Below, piece after piece: positions 7,918 through 14,776 of a stretch of DNA of 64,000 bases. The notes beneath the pieces were generated by a model. It did no database searches, was not told where the DNA came from, and saw only the letters and a list, made by a program, of their open reading frames with translations. The stretch comes from Lentzea albidocapillata subsp. violacea (GTDB lineage: Bacteria; Actinomycetota; Actinomycetes; Mycobacteriales; Pseudonocardiaceae), in assembly GCF_900100275.1 (NCBI RefSeq), contig NZ_FNET01000024.1:57143-121142 (forward strand). Reading direction: 5' to 3'. The translations under genes were made by a program, and so were the position numbers. The number at the start of each line of letters is the position of its first letter. Position 1 is the stretch's first letter.

Positions 7918-8405
7918 CCCACAACATCGGGTGAACCGGACGGGCAGCCTCTCCGTACCCCTCGTCAGACCCAGAAAAACGCTGTCCAGCGATCAAGTCC
8001 CCGCAGGTCAGCACCTCACACCCCAACACAACTACGAAGCGTGACAGCACCACTCGATCGAGTGGTCGTGGACGTAACCCATAACGAGAGCCGGACCAGT
8101 ACCGAACTAACAGACAGCTCCGCCAGTTCGTCAGGAGGCAACGATGAACTTACGCAGGACGCACACGGCTTGTTGACTGTCTGTCAGCAACGGATAGCCC
8201 AGCTCATCGGAAACGTGACGAGAGTCACCCAACGGGCGCTCAAGCTTGCCTGCGCTCGTGACGCGAGGTTACGTTCTCGCCCGCCGATAACGGTTTGGTC
8301 ACCGGCAGGACACAGGACCAGTAGTACCTAGGGTCCAAAGTCCGGCTCGGAATCCCCCGCCGAGACAGCCCGGTGGCCAAGCTCCCCGACGCAGGAGGCT
8401 CCCCC
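7918..8405 (+). promoter_or_regulatory. Long leader region upstream of the secreted transglycosylase
   Basis: A 488-bp stretch without a convincing gene. Two successive hairpins end it: arms 8346-8350/8360-8364, and a longer one with GGCCAAG at 8375-8381 pairing CTTGGCC at 8405-8411, extended by CTCC (8382-8385) against GGAG in the Shine-Dalgarno (8394-8397). The second hairpin would hide both ribosome site and TTG start. No conserved c-di-AMP (ydaO) riboswitch core was found, so the class is unassigned. Confidence 0.45.
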
Positions 8406-9200
8406 TTGGCCCGGCACAGCAAGGCCGATGGCCGAACCGTGTACACGGTCGTGCCCAAGCAAGAAGTCAAGCCCGGCGCTCATCGCGTCGAGGACGACAA
8501 GGTTCCGCTTGCCCACCGTGTGAGCGCGATCGTCGTCGCCGCAGGTGTCGCCGCCGGCACCGCGGCCATCGCCAACGCCGCCACCAGCGGTACTCCGACC
8601 GACCTTGCCGCGGGTGCGGCCGAGCTGGGCGCTCTTCCCGACCAGCAGGTCAAGACCATCCAGACGGTTCACGACGTGAACCCTGGCAGCCAGGTCGGCC
8701 GTCTCCTGCAGTTCCAGCAGATGTACGCGCAGCAGACGTTCGAGCAGGCCACGAAGGTCGCCGCGGACGCGCACGCTCAGCGTGAGGCGGCTGCCAAGGC
8801 CGAGGCCGAGCGTCAGATCGAGATGCGCAAGCCCGCCAAGCAGCGCGAGGTCGAGGCCTGGATCAAGGACGCCATCAAGATCCTGCAGGCCAACGGCACC
8901 AACATCGACAACGGCTCCGTCGACGAGATCTACACGATCATCATGAAGGAGTCGAACGGCAACCCCAACGCCGTCAACAACTGGGACTCCAACGCGATGC
9001 GCGGCACGCCGTCCAAGGGCCTGATGCAGTGCATCGACCCGACGTTCCGTGCGTACAAGCTGGCCGGCTACGACAACATCCTCGCGCCGGTCGACAACAT
9101 CATCGCGGGCGTTCGCTACACCTACGCGCGCTACGGCGGCTTCCACAACCACCCAGGTCTGGTCAACATGAACCTGGGTGGCGGATACCTGGGGTACTAA
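8406..9200 (+). CDS. Secreted lytic transglycosylase, SLT domain
   Basis: A 264-residue cell-wall enzyme expected to cleave the MurNAc-GlcNAc bond of peptidoglycan. A basic N-terminus leads into a hydrophobic export segment (VSAIVVAAGVAAGTAAIANA) ending with an AxA-type cleavage site near residue 58. A helical QA-rich linker covers about residues 85-150. The SLT domain follows, with the catalytic Glu182 in IIMKESNGNPNAVNNWDSN, then SKGLMQCIDPTFRAY and AGVRYTYARYGG. The TTG at 8406 is preferred to an upstream GTG (8373) because AGGAGG sits 7 nt before it. A start-sequestering hairpin suggests translational control, perhaps linked to growth or resuscitation. Confidence 0.88.
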   Translation: MARHSKADGRTVYTVVPKQEVKPGAHRVEDDKVPLAHRVSAIVVAAGVAAGTAAIANAATSGTPTDLAAGAAELGALPDQQVKTIQTVHDVNPGSQVGRLLQFQQMYAQQTFEQATKVAADAHAQREAAAKAEAERQIEMRKPAKQREVEAWIKDAIKILQANGTNIDNGSVDEIYTIIMKESNGNPNAVNNWDSNAMRGTPSKGLMQCIDPTFRAYKLAGYDNILAPVDNIIAGVRYTYARYGGFHNHPGLVNMNLGGGYLGY

Positions 9201-9348
9201 AGGACCCGAATTCGTCGTGTCGGGGTGCGGGAAACCTATCGGCGGACGATGCTGTCAAACAGGTTCACCCACAAGCATGGCGGCCCTAGCGGGCACACGC
9301 CCGGTAGTGCTCCCATCGAACGCGATCCCCGAACGCAGGGAGTGGCCG

Positions 9349-9498
9349 ATGAACGAGCAACAGGCACGCGACGACGAGCTGGAGAAGATCCGCTCGGAGG
9401 CGACGAGCTGGCTGGCCAAGATGGCCAAAGCCCAGCACCGTCCCAGCGTCGAGCAACGCAGGCCTGAACACGACGCCATGACACCCGCGAAGAAGTAG
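9349..9498 (+). CDS. Small hypothetical protein (49 aa)
   Basis: A 49-residue, charged, helix-prone peptide (MNEQQARDDELEKIRSEA, then TSWLAKMAKAQHRPS) with no membrane segment. ATG at 9349 follows CAGGGAG with proper spacing. It sits 148 nt downstream of the transglycosylase and right before a strong terminator, so it is probably the last cistron of that transcript. Function unknown. A longer in-frame reading upstream lacks a ribosome site and is cysteine-rich, unlike a real N-terminus. Confidence 0.55.
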   Translation: MNEQQARDDELEKIRSEATSWLAKMAKAQHRPSVEQRRPEHDAMTPAKK

Positions 9499-9510
9499 TC
9501 AGGAAAACGA

Positions 9511-9549
9511 CGGAAGCGCCCCGGTCACGACCGGGGCGCTTCCGTTTTC
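9511..9549. terminator. Bidirectional terminator
   Basis: A 16-bp perfect inverted repeat (arms 9511-9526 and 9529-9544, beginning CGGAAGCGCC) is flanked by AAAAC on the left and TTTTCT on the right. It serves the rightward small-protein transcript and the leftward LysR transcript. Confidence 0.9.
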
Positions 9550-9569
9550 TCCGAGGCAGCGCCAGGCGT

Positions 9570-10601
9570 TCACAGGGGCGGAGCCTCCCGCTCGAACGCG
9601 GCCCACAGGAGCTTCAGCGGGTGGTCCGCCGGGTGCTTCGCCAGCGCGTCGGTCCGCGCGAACACGCCCACGAGCCGTTCCAGCGAGTCGTCGACGAGCT
9701 GGACCACGCGCAGGCCGCTGCCCTCGCGCAGCTCGTTGTTCGCCGCCACCACCCCGAGGCCGGACGTGACGATCATGGCGCCCTTGACGAGGTTCGAGCG
9801 GAGCAGGGAGATGCCGTACTGGATCTCGTCGATCTCCGCGGCGATGTCGAGACCCTGCCGGTAGTCGGGGCCGAACCAGCCGCGCAGGAACTCGGCGATC
9901 AGCCCGGCGCCCGGCACGACCAACGGCACCGACCGCAACGCGGGCACGCGCACGCGGTCCCCGACGACCGTCTCCGGCAGGTTCGTCAGCAGGGCGAGGC
10001 CACCACGCCGCCACTGGATCACCTCGAACTCGGGGCGCTCCCAGCCCTGGCCTGCCCGCGTCACGACGCTGCCGCAGACGACGTCGACCTCCTGCGTCTC
10101 CAGCTTCGTCCAGATGTCCTTGGTGCGGATGTGCACGACCTTGAGGTCCACGTCGCGCTCGCGGAACTCGTCCGCCACGTGGTGCCACGCCTTCGCGAGC
10201 GTGTCCAGCATGTATCGGGTCGTGCCCACGGTGACCGTCGTGCCGAGCTTGCGGCGGCACTCGTGAATTCCGTCCAGCCACTCCGCGAGCGTCTCCCGCG
10301 CCAATTCGACGATCGACTCACCAGTCGGCGTGAACAGCACGTCTTTTCCGCGGCCCTGCTTCACCACGAGCGCTTCGCCGCACAGTTCCAGGAAGTTCCT
10401 GTTCAACGTGTCGAGCTGCTTCTGCACGCTCGACTGCTCTCGTCCCAACGCCCTGGCCGCGCGTAGGGCCGAACGGGTCTCATGCACCGTGAGCAGGGTC
10501 CTGAGCTGGTCCATCGTGGTATCCAGTAGTGCACCGGGCATGTTCAGCAAACGGTGCAGCGAGGTGCTGGTGGGAAGCACCAACTGGGACGAGCCGGACA
10601 T
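9570..10601 (-). CDS. LysR family transcriptional regulator
   Basis: A 343-residue regulator. An N-terminal winged helix (about residues 28-90: TMDQLRTLLTVHETRSALRA, then SSVQKQLDTLNRNF) is followed by a periplasmic-binding-protein-like effector domain (TVTVGTTRYMLDTLA, VVHIRTKDIWTKLE, VDVVCGSVV). The LysR recognition helix is slightly divergent. ATG 10601 is chosen for GAGAGGG 6 nt upstream; a GTG 51 nt earlier has no ribosome site. It is divergent from the nuoBCI-like trio across 224 bp and is their most likely regulator. Effector unknown. Confidence 0.82.
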   Translation of the reverse strand: MSGSSQLVLPTSTSLHRLLNMPGALLDTTMDQLRTLLTVHETRSALRAARALGREQSSVQKQLDTLNRNFLELCGEALVVKQGRGKDVLFTPTGESIVELARETLAEWLDGIHECRRKLGTTVTVGTTRYMLDTLAKAWHHVADEFRERDVDLKVVHIRTKDIWTKLETQEVDVVCGSVVTRAGQGWERPEFEVIQWRRGGLALLTNLPETVVGDRVRVPALRSVPLVVPGAGLIAEFLRGWFGPDYRQGLDIAAEIDEIQYGISLLRSNLVKGAMIVTSGLGVVAANNELREGSGLRVVQLVDDSLERLVGVFARTDALAKHPADHPLKLLWAAFEREAPPL

Positions 10602-10825
10602 CGAGACCCTCTCTTGTGTTCTGTCGATCAGCTGAACTGAACTTGACCACATTTCGCCGACAAATTATCTGCAGATCCTGTTGGCAAATCCCTGGACACT
10701 TATGTCGCGGTGTACAAAGCTATCGGCGGCGACCACGCGTGGGAGCCGATTCCGGGGGGAATCATTGGGGGGTGGGGGTCCGCAGGTGCAAGCCGGCGGG
10801 CCCCCAAGTATTACCCTCGGCAGTT

Positions 10826-11236
10826 GTGACGGCTTCCGCTCGCCTGGAATGGGGCACCACCTACCAGGTCACCGTGCTCGAACTCGGCCTCGCCTGCTGC
10901 GGGGTCGAAGTGATGGCAGCTCTCGACCGCCTTCCCGACCTCGGCGTCACGCCGGTCGACGGCGCGGGCGAGGCGCACGTTCTCGTTGTCTCCGGCACCG
11001 TCACGGACGTCATGTTGCCCGCTGTCCTCCGCAGTTACGAGGCCATGCCCGAACCCCGTTACGTGATCTCCGTGGGCGCGTGCAGCAACACCGGCGGCCC
11101 GTACTGGGATTCCTACAGCGTCACCAAGGGAATCGACCAGGCCCTGCCGGTCCACGTCGCCGTTCCCGGTTGCCCGCCGCGGCCAGAAGCACTGCTCGAA
11201 GGCCTGAAGGCACTGCACCGGCTGGTGAACGCATGA
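10826..11236 (+). CDS. NuoB-like (complex I 20-kDa) iron-sulfur protein
   Basis: A 136-residue protein related to NADH-quinone oxidoreductase subunit B, which carries cluster N2. All four cysteine ligands can be placed: GLACCGVE (two adjacent Cys), GACSNTGGPYW and VPGCPPRPE. It is shorter than classical NuoB (about 180 aa), lacking the usual N-terminal extension. The GTG start at 10826 is the first plausible one after a GC-rich hairpin region. Its stop overlaps the NuoC-like start (ATGA). No other proton-pumping or NuoD genes are nearby, so partners or function may differ from respiratory complex I. Confidence 0.8.
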   Translation: MTASARLEWGTTYQVTVLELGLACCGVEVMAALDRLPDLGVTPVDGAGEAHVLVVSGTVTDVMLPAVLRSYEAMPEPRYVISVGACSNTGGPYWDSYSVTKGIDQALPVHVAVPGCPPRPEALLEGLKALHRLVNA

Positions 11237-11763
11237 CGACCCCGAAGACGGCGTTCGGCCAGACCGTCCACCACGTGGAACTCGCCGACTGGCTCGCCAC
11301 GGCCACGGCCCACCACGCCGACGGCTACGTCATGTTCGACTGGCTCGGCGTCGAGGACGCGGGCCGGCCGGGCGCCGCAGGTCAGCGCCACGCGGTGTTC
11401 CTGCACGTCATCAACCCGCAGACACGCGAGGGCGTGATGCTGCGGACCGAAATCGCCGAGGCCGACGCGCTGCCGAGCATTGCCCACCTCTGGAAGGGCG
11501 CGCAGTGGCACGAGCGCGAAGCGGCGGAGATGTTCGGCGTCACGGTCGACGGCAAGCCTGAACACCTGCTGCTCCCGGACAGCTTCGAGGGCCACCCGCT
11601 GCGCAAGGACTTCGTGCTCGCCTCCCGTGTCGTGCGCCCGTGGCCAGGCGCTCTCGAACCGGGCGAGGACAACACGAGCGCCCCGAGCCGCCGCCGCACC
11701 GCACCACCTGGCGTTCCGGACCCGTCCTGGGGCCCGCGCCGCGAAGAGGAGCCGCAGTCGTGA
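11233..11763 (+). CDS. NuoC-like (complex I 30-kDa) protein
   Basis: A 176-residue protein with the complex I 30-kDa subunit signature HLWKGAQWHEREAAEMFGV and the conserved GHPLRKDFVL region near residue 120. In complex I, NuoC and NuoD together support quinone-module assembly; here no nuoD follows. The C-terminal 50 residues are proline- and charge-rich. It overlaps the NuoB-like stop by 4 nt and the NuoI-like GTG by 4 nt (GTGA), so the three products are probably translated in fixed ratio. Confidence 0.8.
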   Translation: MTTPKTAFGQTVHHVELADWLATATAHHADGYVMFDWLGVEDAGRPGAAGQRHAVFLHVINPQTREGVMLRTEIAEADALPSIAHLWKGAQWHEREAAEMFGVTVDGKPEHLLLPDSFEGHPLRKDFVLASRVVRPWPGALEPGEDNTSAPSRRRTAPPGVPDPSWGPRREEEPQS

Positions 11764-12212
11764 CGAACCTTCCACCGCGCACGAGAGGCGTCATCGCGCT
11801 GCTGGAGGCCAACTGCACGGTCTGCATGATCTGTGCGCGCGAGTGTCCCGACTGGTGCATCCACATCACGTCGCACACCGAGGTCGAGCAGCAGCCCGGC
11901 AGCGCCCGCCCGCGCAGCCGCAACGTGCTCGACCGGTTCGCGATCGACTACGGCCAGTGTCTCTACTGCGGCATCTGCGTCGAGGTCTGCCCGTTCGACG
12001 CCCTGCACTGGGCGCCGGAGTTCGGCTATCCGGGCACGGGCTCGATCGACGGCGAGGGTGCCGTCGCGGAGCTCGTCCACGAACGGGACGTGCTGTCCAC
12101 ATGGGTCGAGAAGGTGCCGCCGCCACCCCCGCTCGACCCCGCCGCGGAGGCCGCGCCCGAAACGGCCACCGGAACCGGACGGCGGCCTGGTTCGTTGAGG
12201 GGTTGGACGTAA
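11760..12212 (+). CDS. NuoI-like 2x[4Fe-4S] ferredoxin protein
   Basis: A 150-residue protein with two [4Fe-4S] ferredoxin motifs, CTVCMICARECP (about residue 19) and CLYCGICVEVCPFDA (about residue 65), spaced as in NuoI. It should relay electrons to the NuoB-like N2 site. The C-terminal tail is proline/alanine-rich and probably disordered. The GTG start overlaps the preceding stop. It is the last of the trio; htpX begins 17 nt downstream with its own ribosome site and may be co-transcribed. Confidence 0.82.
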   Translation: MTNLPPRTRGVIALLEANCTVCMICARECPDWCIHITSHTEVEQQPGSARPRSRNVLDRFAIDYGQCLYCGICVEVCPFDALHWAPEFGYPGTGSIDGEGAVAELVHERDVLSTWVEKVPPPPPLDPAAEAAPETATGTGRRPGSLRGWT

Positions 12213-12229
12213 ACCCGGAGGCGAAAACC

Positions 12230-13099
12230 GTGCACAAGCACTTCAACGGGTTGAAGACGGCCGTGTTGCTCGGCGGGATGAGCGCGCTGATCGTTCTGGT
12301 CAGCAGCCTGTTCGGCCGGACGGCACTGGTCATCGGCCTGGTGTTGGCCTTGGGCGTGAACGCCTACGCGTACTTCAACTCGGACAAGCTCGCCCTGCGC
12401 GCGATGCGGGCGATACCCGTGTCGCAAGTGGAGCAGCCAGTGCTCTACGCCATCGTGCGTGAGCTGTCGCAGAAGGCGCGCCAGCCCATGCCGAGGCTCT
12501 TCCTGAGCCCGACGATCGCGCCGAACGCGTTCGCGACGGGCCGCAACCCGCGCAACGCGGCCGTGTGCTGCACCACGGGCATCCTCGACCTGCTCGACGA
12601 ACGTGAGCTGCGTGCCGTGCTCGGCCACGAACTCGCGCACGTCTACAACCGAGACATCCTGATCAGCTGCGTGGCCGGCGCGCTGGCCGGCGTGATCACG
12701 ATGCTCGCGAACCTGGCCCTGTTCGCCGGGATCTTCGGCGGCGGCGACTCGGACGACGACGGCCCCGGTCCGCTCGGCCTGCTGCTGATCGCACTGCTCG
12801 GCCCGATCGCGGCGGCCGTCGTGCGCCTGGCCGTGAGCCGCTCGCGCGAGTTCCAGGCCGACCAGTCGGGTTCCGAACTCACCGGCGACCCGCTGGCACT
12901 GGCCTCGGCGCTGCGCAAGATCGAGCTGGGGACGCGGGCGGCACCGCTCGCGCCGGAGCCGCAGGTGGTGTCGCAGAGCCACCTGATGATCGCGAACCCG
13001 TTCCGCACCGGGGAACAGTTCTCGAAGTGGTTCTCGACCCACCCGCCGATCGCCGACCGCATCCGCAGGCTCGAAGAGATGGCGCGCAGGGCTGGTTAA
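12230..13099 (+). CDS. htpX: Zinc metalloprotease HtpX (M48)
   Basis: A 289-residue membrane protease of the M48 family, acting on misfolded membrane proteins. Two N-terminal membrane segments (TAVLLGGMSALIVLVSSLF and the following LVIGLVLALGVNAYAYF) precede the catalytic HELAH motif at residues 133-137. A further hydrophobic pair (about residues 150-205) and the third zinc-ligand region SREFQADQSG follow. GTG 12230 has GGAGG 8 nt upstream. It is convergent with rfbA, with overlapping stops. It follows the nuo-like trio, but a functional link is not evident. Confidence 0.92.
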   Translation: MHKHFNGLKTAVLLGGMSALIVLVSSLFGRTALVIGLVLALGVNAYAYFNSDKLALRAMRAIPVSQVEQPVLYAIVRELSQKARQPMPRLFLSPTIAPNAFATGRNPRNAAVCCTTGILDLLDERELRAVLGHELAHVYNRDILISCVAGALAGVITMLANLALFAGIFGGGDSDDDGPGPLGLLLIALLGPIAAAVVRLAVSRSREFQADQSGSELTGDPLALASALRKIELGTRAAPLAPEPQVVSQSHLMIANPFRTGEQFSKWFSTHPPIADRIRRLEEMARRAG

Positions 13100-13968
13100 C
13101 GCCCTGCCTTCGCCACGGCCATGAGGTACTCGCCGTACCCGGACTTGCCGAGCTTCTCGCCGAGCGCGTAGCACTCCTGCGCGGAGATGAAGCCCATCCG
13201 CAGCGCGATCTCCTCGGGACACGCGATGCGCACGCCGGTCCGGTGCTCCAGCACCTGCACGAACTGCCCGGCCTCGAGCAGCGAGTCGTGCGTGCCGGTG
13301 TCGAGCCACGCGAACCCGCGGCTCAGTTCCACCAGCTGCGCCCGGCCCTCGTGCAGGTAGGCGAGGTTGACATCGGTGATCTCCAGCTCGCCGCGCGGCG
13401 ACGGCTTGAGCTTCCGCGCGATGTCGACCACACCGTTGTCGTAGAAGTAGAGCCCGGTGATCGCCCGGTTCGACTTCGGCTTCGCGGGCTTCTCCTCGAT
13501 GGACAGCAGCCTGCCCGTCGCGTCGACCTCGCCCACGCCGTACCGCTCGGGGTCCTTCACCTGGTAGCCGAACAGCACACAGCCGTCCAAAGAGGACGCG
13601 TGCTGCTGCAGCGTGGTGGCGAAACCCTGGCCGTAGAAGATGTTGTCGCCCAGGACCAGCGCCACGTCGTCGTCCCCGACGAAGTCCGCGCCGATGACGA
13701 ACGCCTCCGCGAGCCCGTTCGGCGCGGCCTGCTCCGCGTAGGAGAAGGCCATGCCCCACTGGGACCCGTCACCGAGCAACCGCCGGAACAGCGGCAGGTC
13801 GGTCGGCGTCGAGATGATCAGCACCTCGCGGATGCCGGCGAGCATCAGCACCGACAGCGGGTAGTAGATCATCGGCTTGTCGTACACCGGCAGCAACTGC
13901 TTGGAGACGGCCTGCGTGATCGGGTGCAGACGCGATCCACTGCCACCGGCGAGGACGATGCCCTTCAC
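13096..13968 (-). CDS. rfbA: Glucose-1-phosphate thymidylyltransferase
   Basis: A 290-residue nucleotidyltransferase making dTDP-glucose from dTTP and glucose-1-phosphate, the first step to dTDP-rhamnose and other deoxysugars. It shows GIVLAGGSGSRLHPITQAVS (nucleotide-binding loop), KPMIYYPLSVLMLAGI, LVLGDNIFYGQGF, EEKPAKPKSNRAITGLYFYD and FAWLDTGTHDSLLEA, all RmlA signatures. The GTG start overlaps the stop of the upstream YajQ-family gene (GTGA), implying translational coupling between unrelated functions. No rmlBCD genes are adjacent. Confidence 0.95.
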   Translation of the reverse strand: MKGIVLAGGSGSRLHPITQAVSKQLLPVYDKPMIYYPLSVLMLAGIREVLIISTPTDLPLFRRLLGDGSQWGMAFSYAEQAAPNGLAEAFVIGADFVGDDDVALVLGDNIFYGQGFATTLQQHASSLDGCVLFGYQVKDPERYGVGEVDATGRLLSIEEKPAKPKSNRAITGLYFYDNGVVDIARKLKPSPRGELEITDVNLAYLHEGRAQLVELSRGFAWLDTGTHDSLLEAGQFVQVLEHRTGVRIACPEEIALRMGFISAQECYALGEKLGKSGYGEYLMAVAKAGR

Positions 13969-14456
13969 CGGTAGTTGGTGAACTGGAGGGCGATGCCGAA
14001 GTCAGAACCCTTCAGCAGTGCGATGACTTCCTGCAGGTGGTCCTTCTTCTTGGCGGACACCCGCAACTGGTCGCCCTGGATCTGCGCCTGAACGCCCTTG
14101 GGCGCCTCCTCGCGGATCTTCTTGGCGATCTCCTTGGCCTTCTCCGACGTGATGCCCTGCACGAGATTTCCGGTGACCTTGAACACCTTGCCGGAGATCG
14201 CGGGCTCACCCACCTCGAACGCCTTCATCGAGATGTTGCGCTTGACCAGCTTCTCCTGGAAGACGTCGATCGCCGCCTTGCAGCGCTCCTCGGTCTCGGA
14301 GGTGAAGGTGATCGCCTCCTCGCCGGCCCAGGCCACTGTGGTGTTGGTCCCGCGGAAGTCGAAGCGGGTACTCAGCTCCTTCGAGGCCTGGTTGAGCGCG
14401 TTGTCGACCTCCTGCCGGTCCACCTTGCTCACCACGTCGAACGACGGGTCCGCCAC
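13965..14456 (-). CDS. YajQ-family nucleotide-binding protein
   Basis: A 163-residue UPF0234/YajQ protein. The family includes c-di-GMP-binding effectors and tRNA/ATP-binding proteins. The signatures ADPSFDVVSKVDRQEVDNAL, SKELSTRFDFRGT and KKIREEAPKGVQAQIQGDQL fit the two ferredoxin-like subdomains. The start is GTG 14456, with GAGGAG 8 nt upstream and the canonical ADxSFDVVS beginning; a longer frame to 14486 lacks support. It is co-transcribed with rfbA by a 4-nt overlap. c-di-GMP binding here is not shown. Confidence 0.9.
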   Translation of the reverse strand: MADPSFDVVSKVDRQEVDNALNQASKELSTRFDFRGTNTTVAWAGEEAITFTSETEERCKAAIDVFQEKLVKRNISMKAFEVGEPAISGKVFKVTGNLVQGITSEKAKEIAKKIREEAPKGVQAQIQGDQLRVSAKKKDHLQEVIALLKGSDFGIALQFTNYR

Positions 14457-14575
14457 GACTTCACTCCTCAACGCTCTCGGGATCACAGCCAGCGTCGATG
14501 CTACTGGGGGACCCCGATTTGGGGCCTCCCGGCGGGGTTATGTATTGTTCTGCCCGCACCGTTACGGCGGTGTGG

Positions 14576-14656
14576 GGCGGGTTGCCCGAGCGGCCAATGG
14601 GAGCGGACTGTAAATCCGTCGCGAAAGCTACAGAGGTTCGAATCCTCTACCCGCCA
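14576..14656 (+). tRNA. tRNA-Tyr(GTA), AICE integration site
   Basis: The acceptor GGCGGGT (14576-14582) pairs ACCCGCC (14649-14655) with discriminator A14656. The anticodon GTA is at 14610-14612 in loop CTGTAAA. A long variable arm (class II) is consistent with tRNA-Tyr. The T arm carries AGGTTCGAATCCT. No CCA is encoded. The 3' 49 nt are duplicated at 27608, showing this gene is the attB for the AICE; the tRNA is regenerated intact. Confidence 0.97.
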
Positions 14657-14657
14657 C
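14608..14657 (+). repeat. attL (50-bp tRNA-Tyr core)
   Basis: From the anticodon loop of tRNA-Tyr to one base past its discriminator, identical to 27608-27657. The base before (A versus T) and the base after (A versus G) differ, fixing the repeat length at 50 bp. Confidence 0.95.
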
Positions 14658-14665
14658 AACAGCAC

Positions 14666-14707
14666 AAAGACCCCCGTGACCAGGCATGACAGGTCACGGG
14701 GGTCTTT
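14666..14707 (+). terminator. Terminator supplied by the AICE downstream of tRNA-Tyr
   Basis: AAAGACCCCCGTGACC (14666-14681) pairs with GGTCACGGGGGTCTTT (14692-14707), a perfect 16-bp stem with flanking A/T runs. It lies inside the element, so the element replaces the host terminator it displaced. It also ends the leftward int transcript. Confidence 0.85.
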
Positions 14708-14757
14708 GCGTGTTGTCCGGCTGTGTCCGACCGATTCCGGCGTTCTCCGAGTGGCTG

Positions 14758-14775
14758 TACCGAGGACGTACCGAA
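14758..14775 (+). repeat. Putative integrase arm-type site, left end
   Basis: TACCGAGGACGTACCGAA is repeated identically at 27538-27555. Both copies are direct, one 100 bp inside attL and one 52 bp before attR. In the excised circle they would flank the core on both sides, as arm-type integrase sites do. Confidence 0.5.
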
Positions 14776-14776
14776 G

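Noticed and set aside
8060..8372. c-di-AMP (ydaO) riboswitch before the transglycosylase gene
   Set aside because: The gene type and leader length fit, but the conserved blocks of that riboswitch (GGGGAACC-like and the AGCTAAC-like 3' block) could not be found on the plus strand. Only the sequestering hairpin is claimed.
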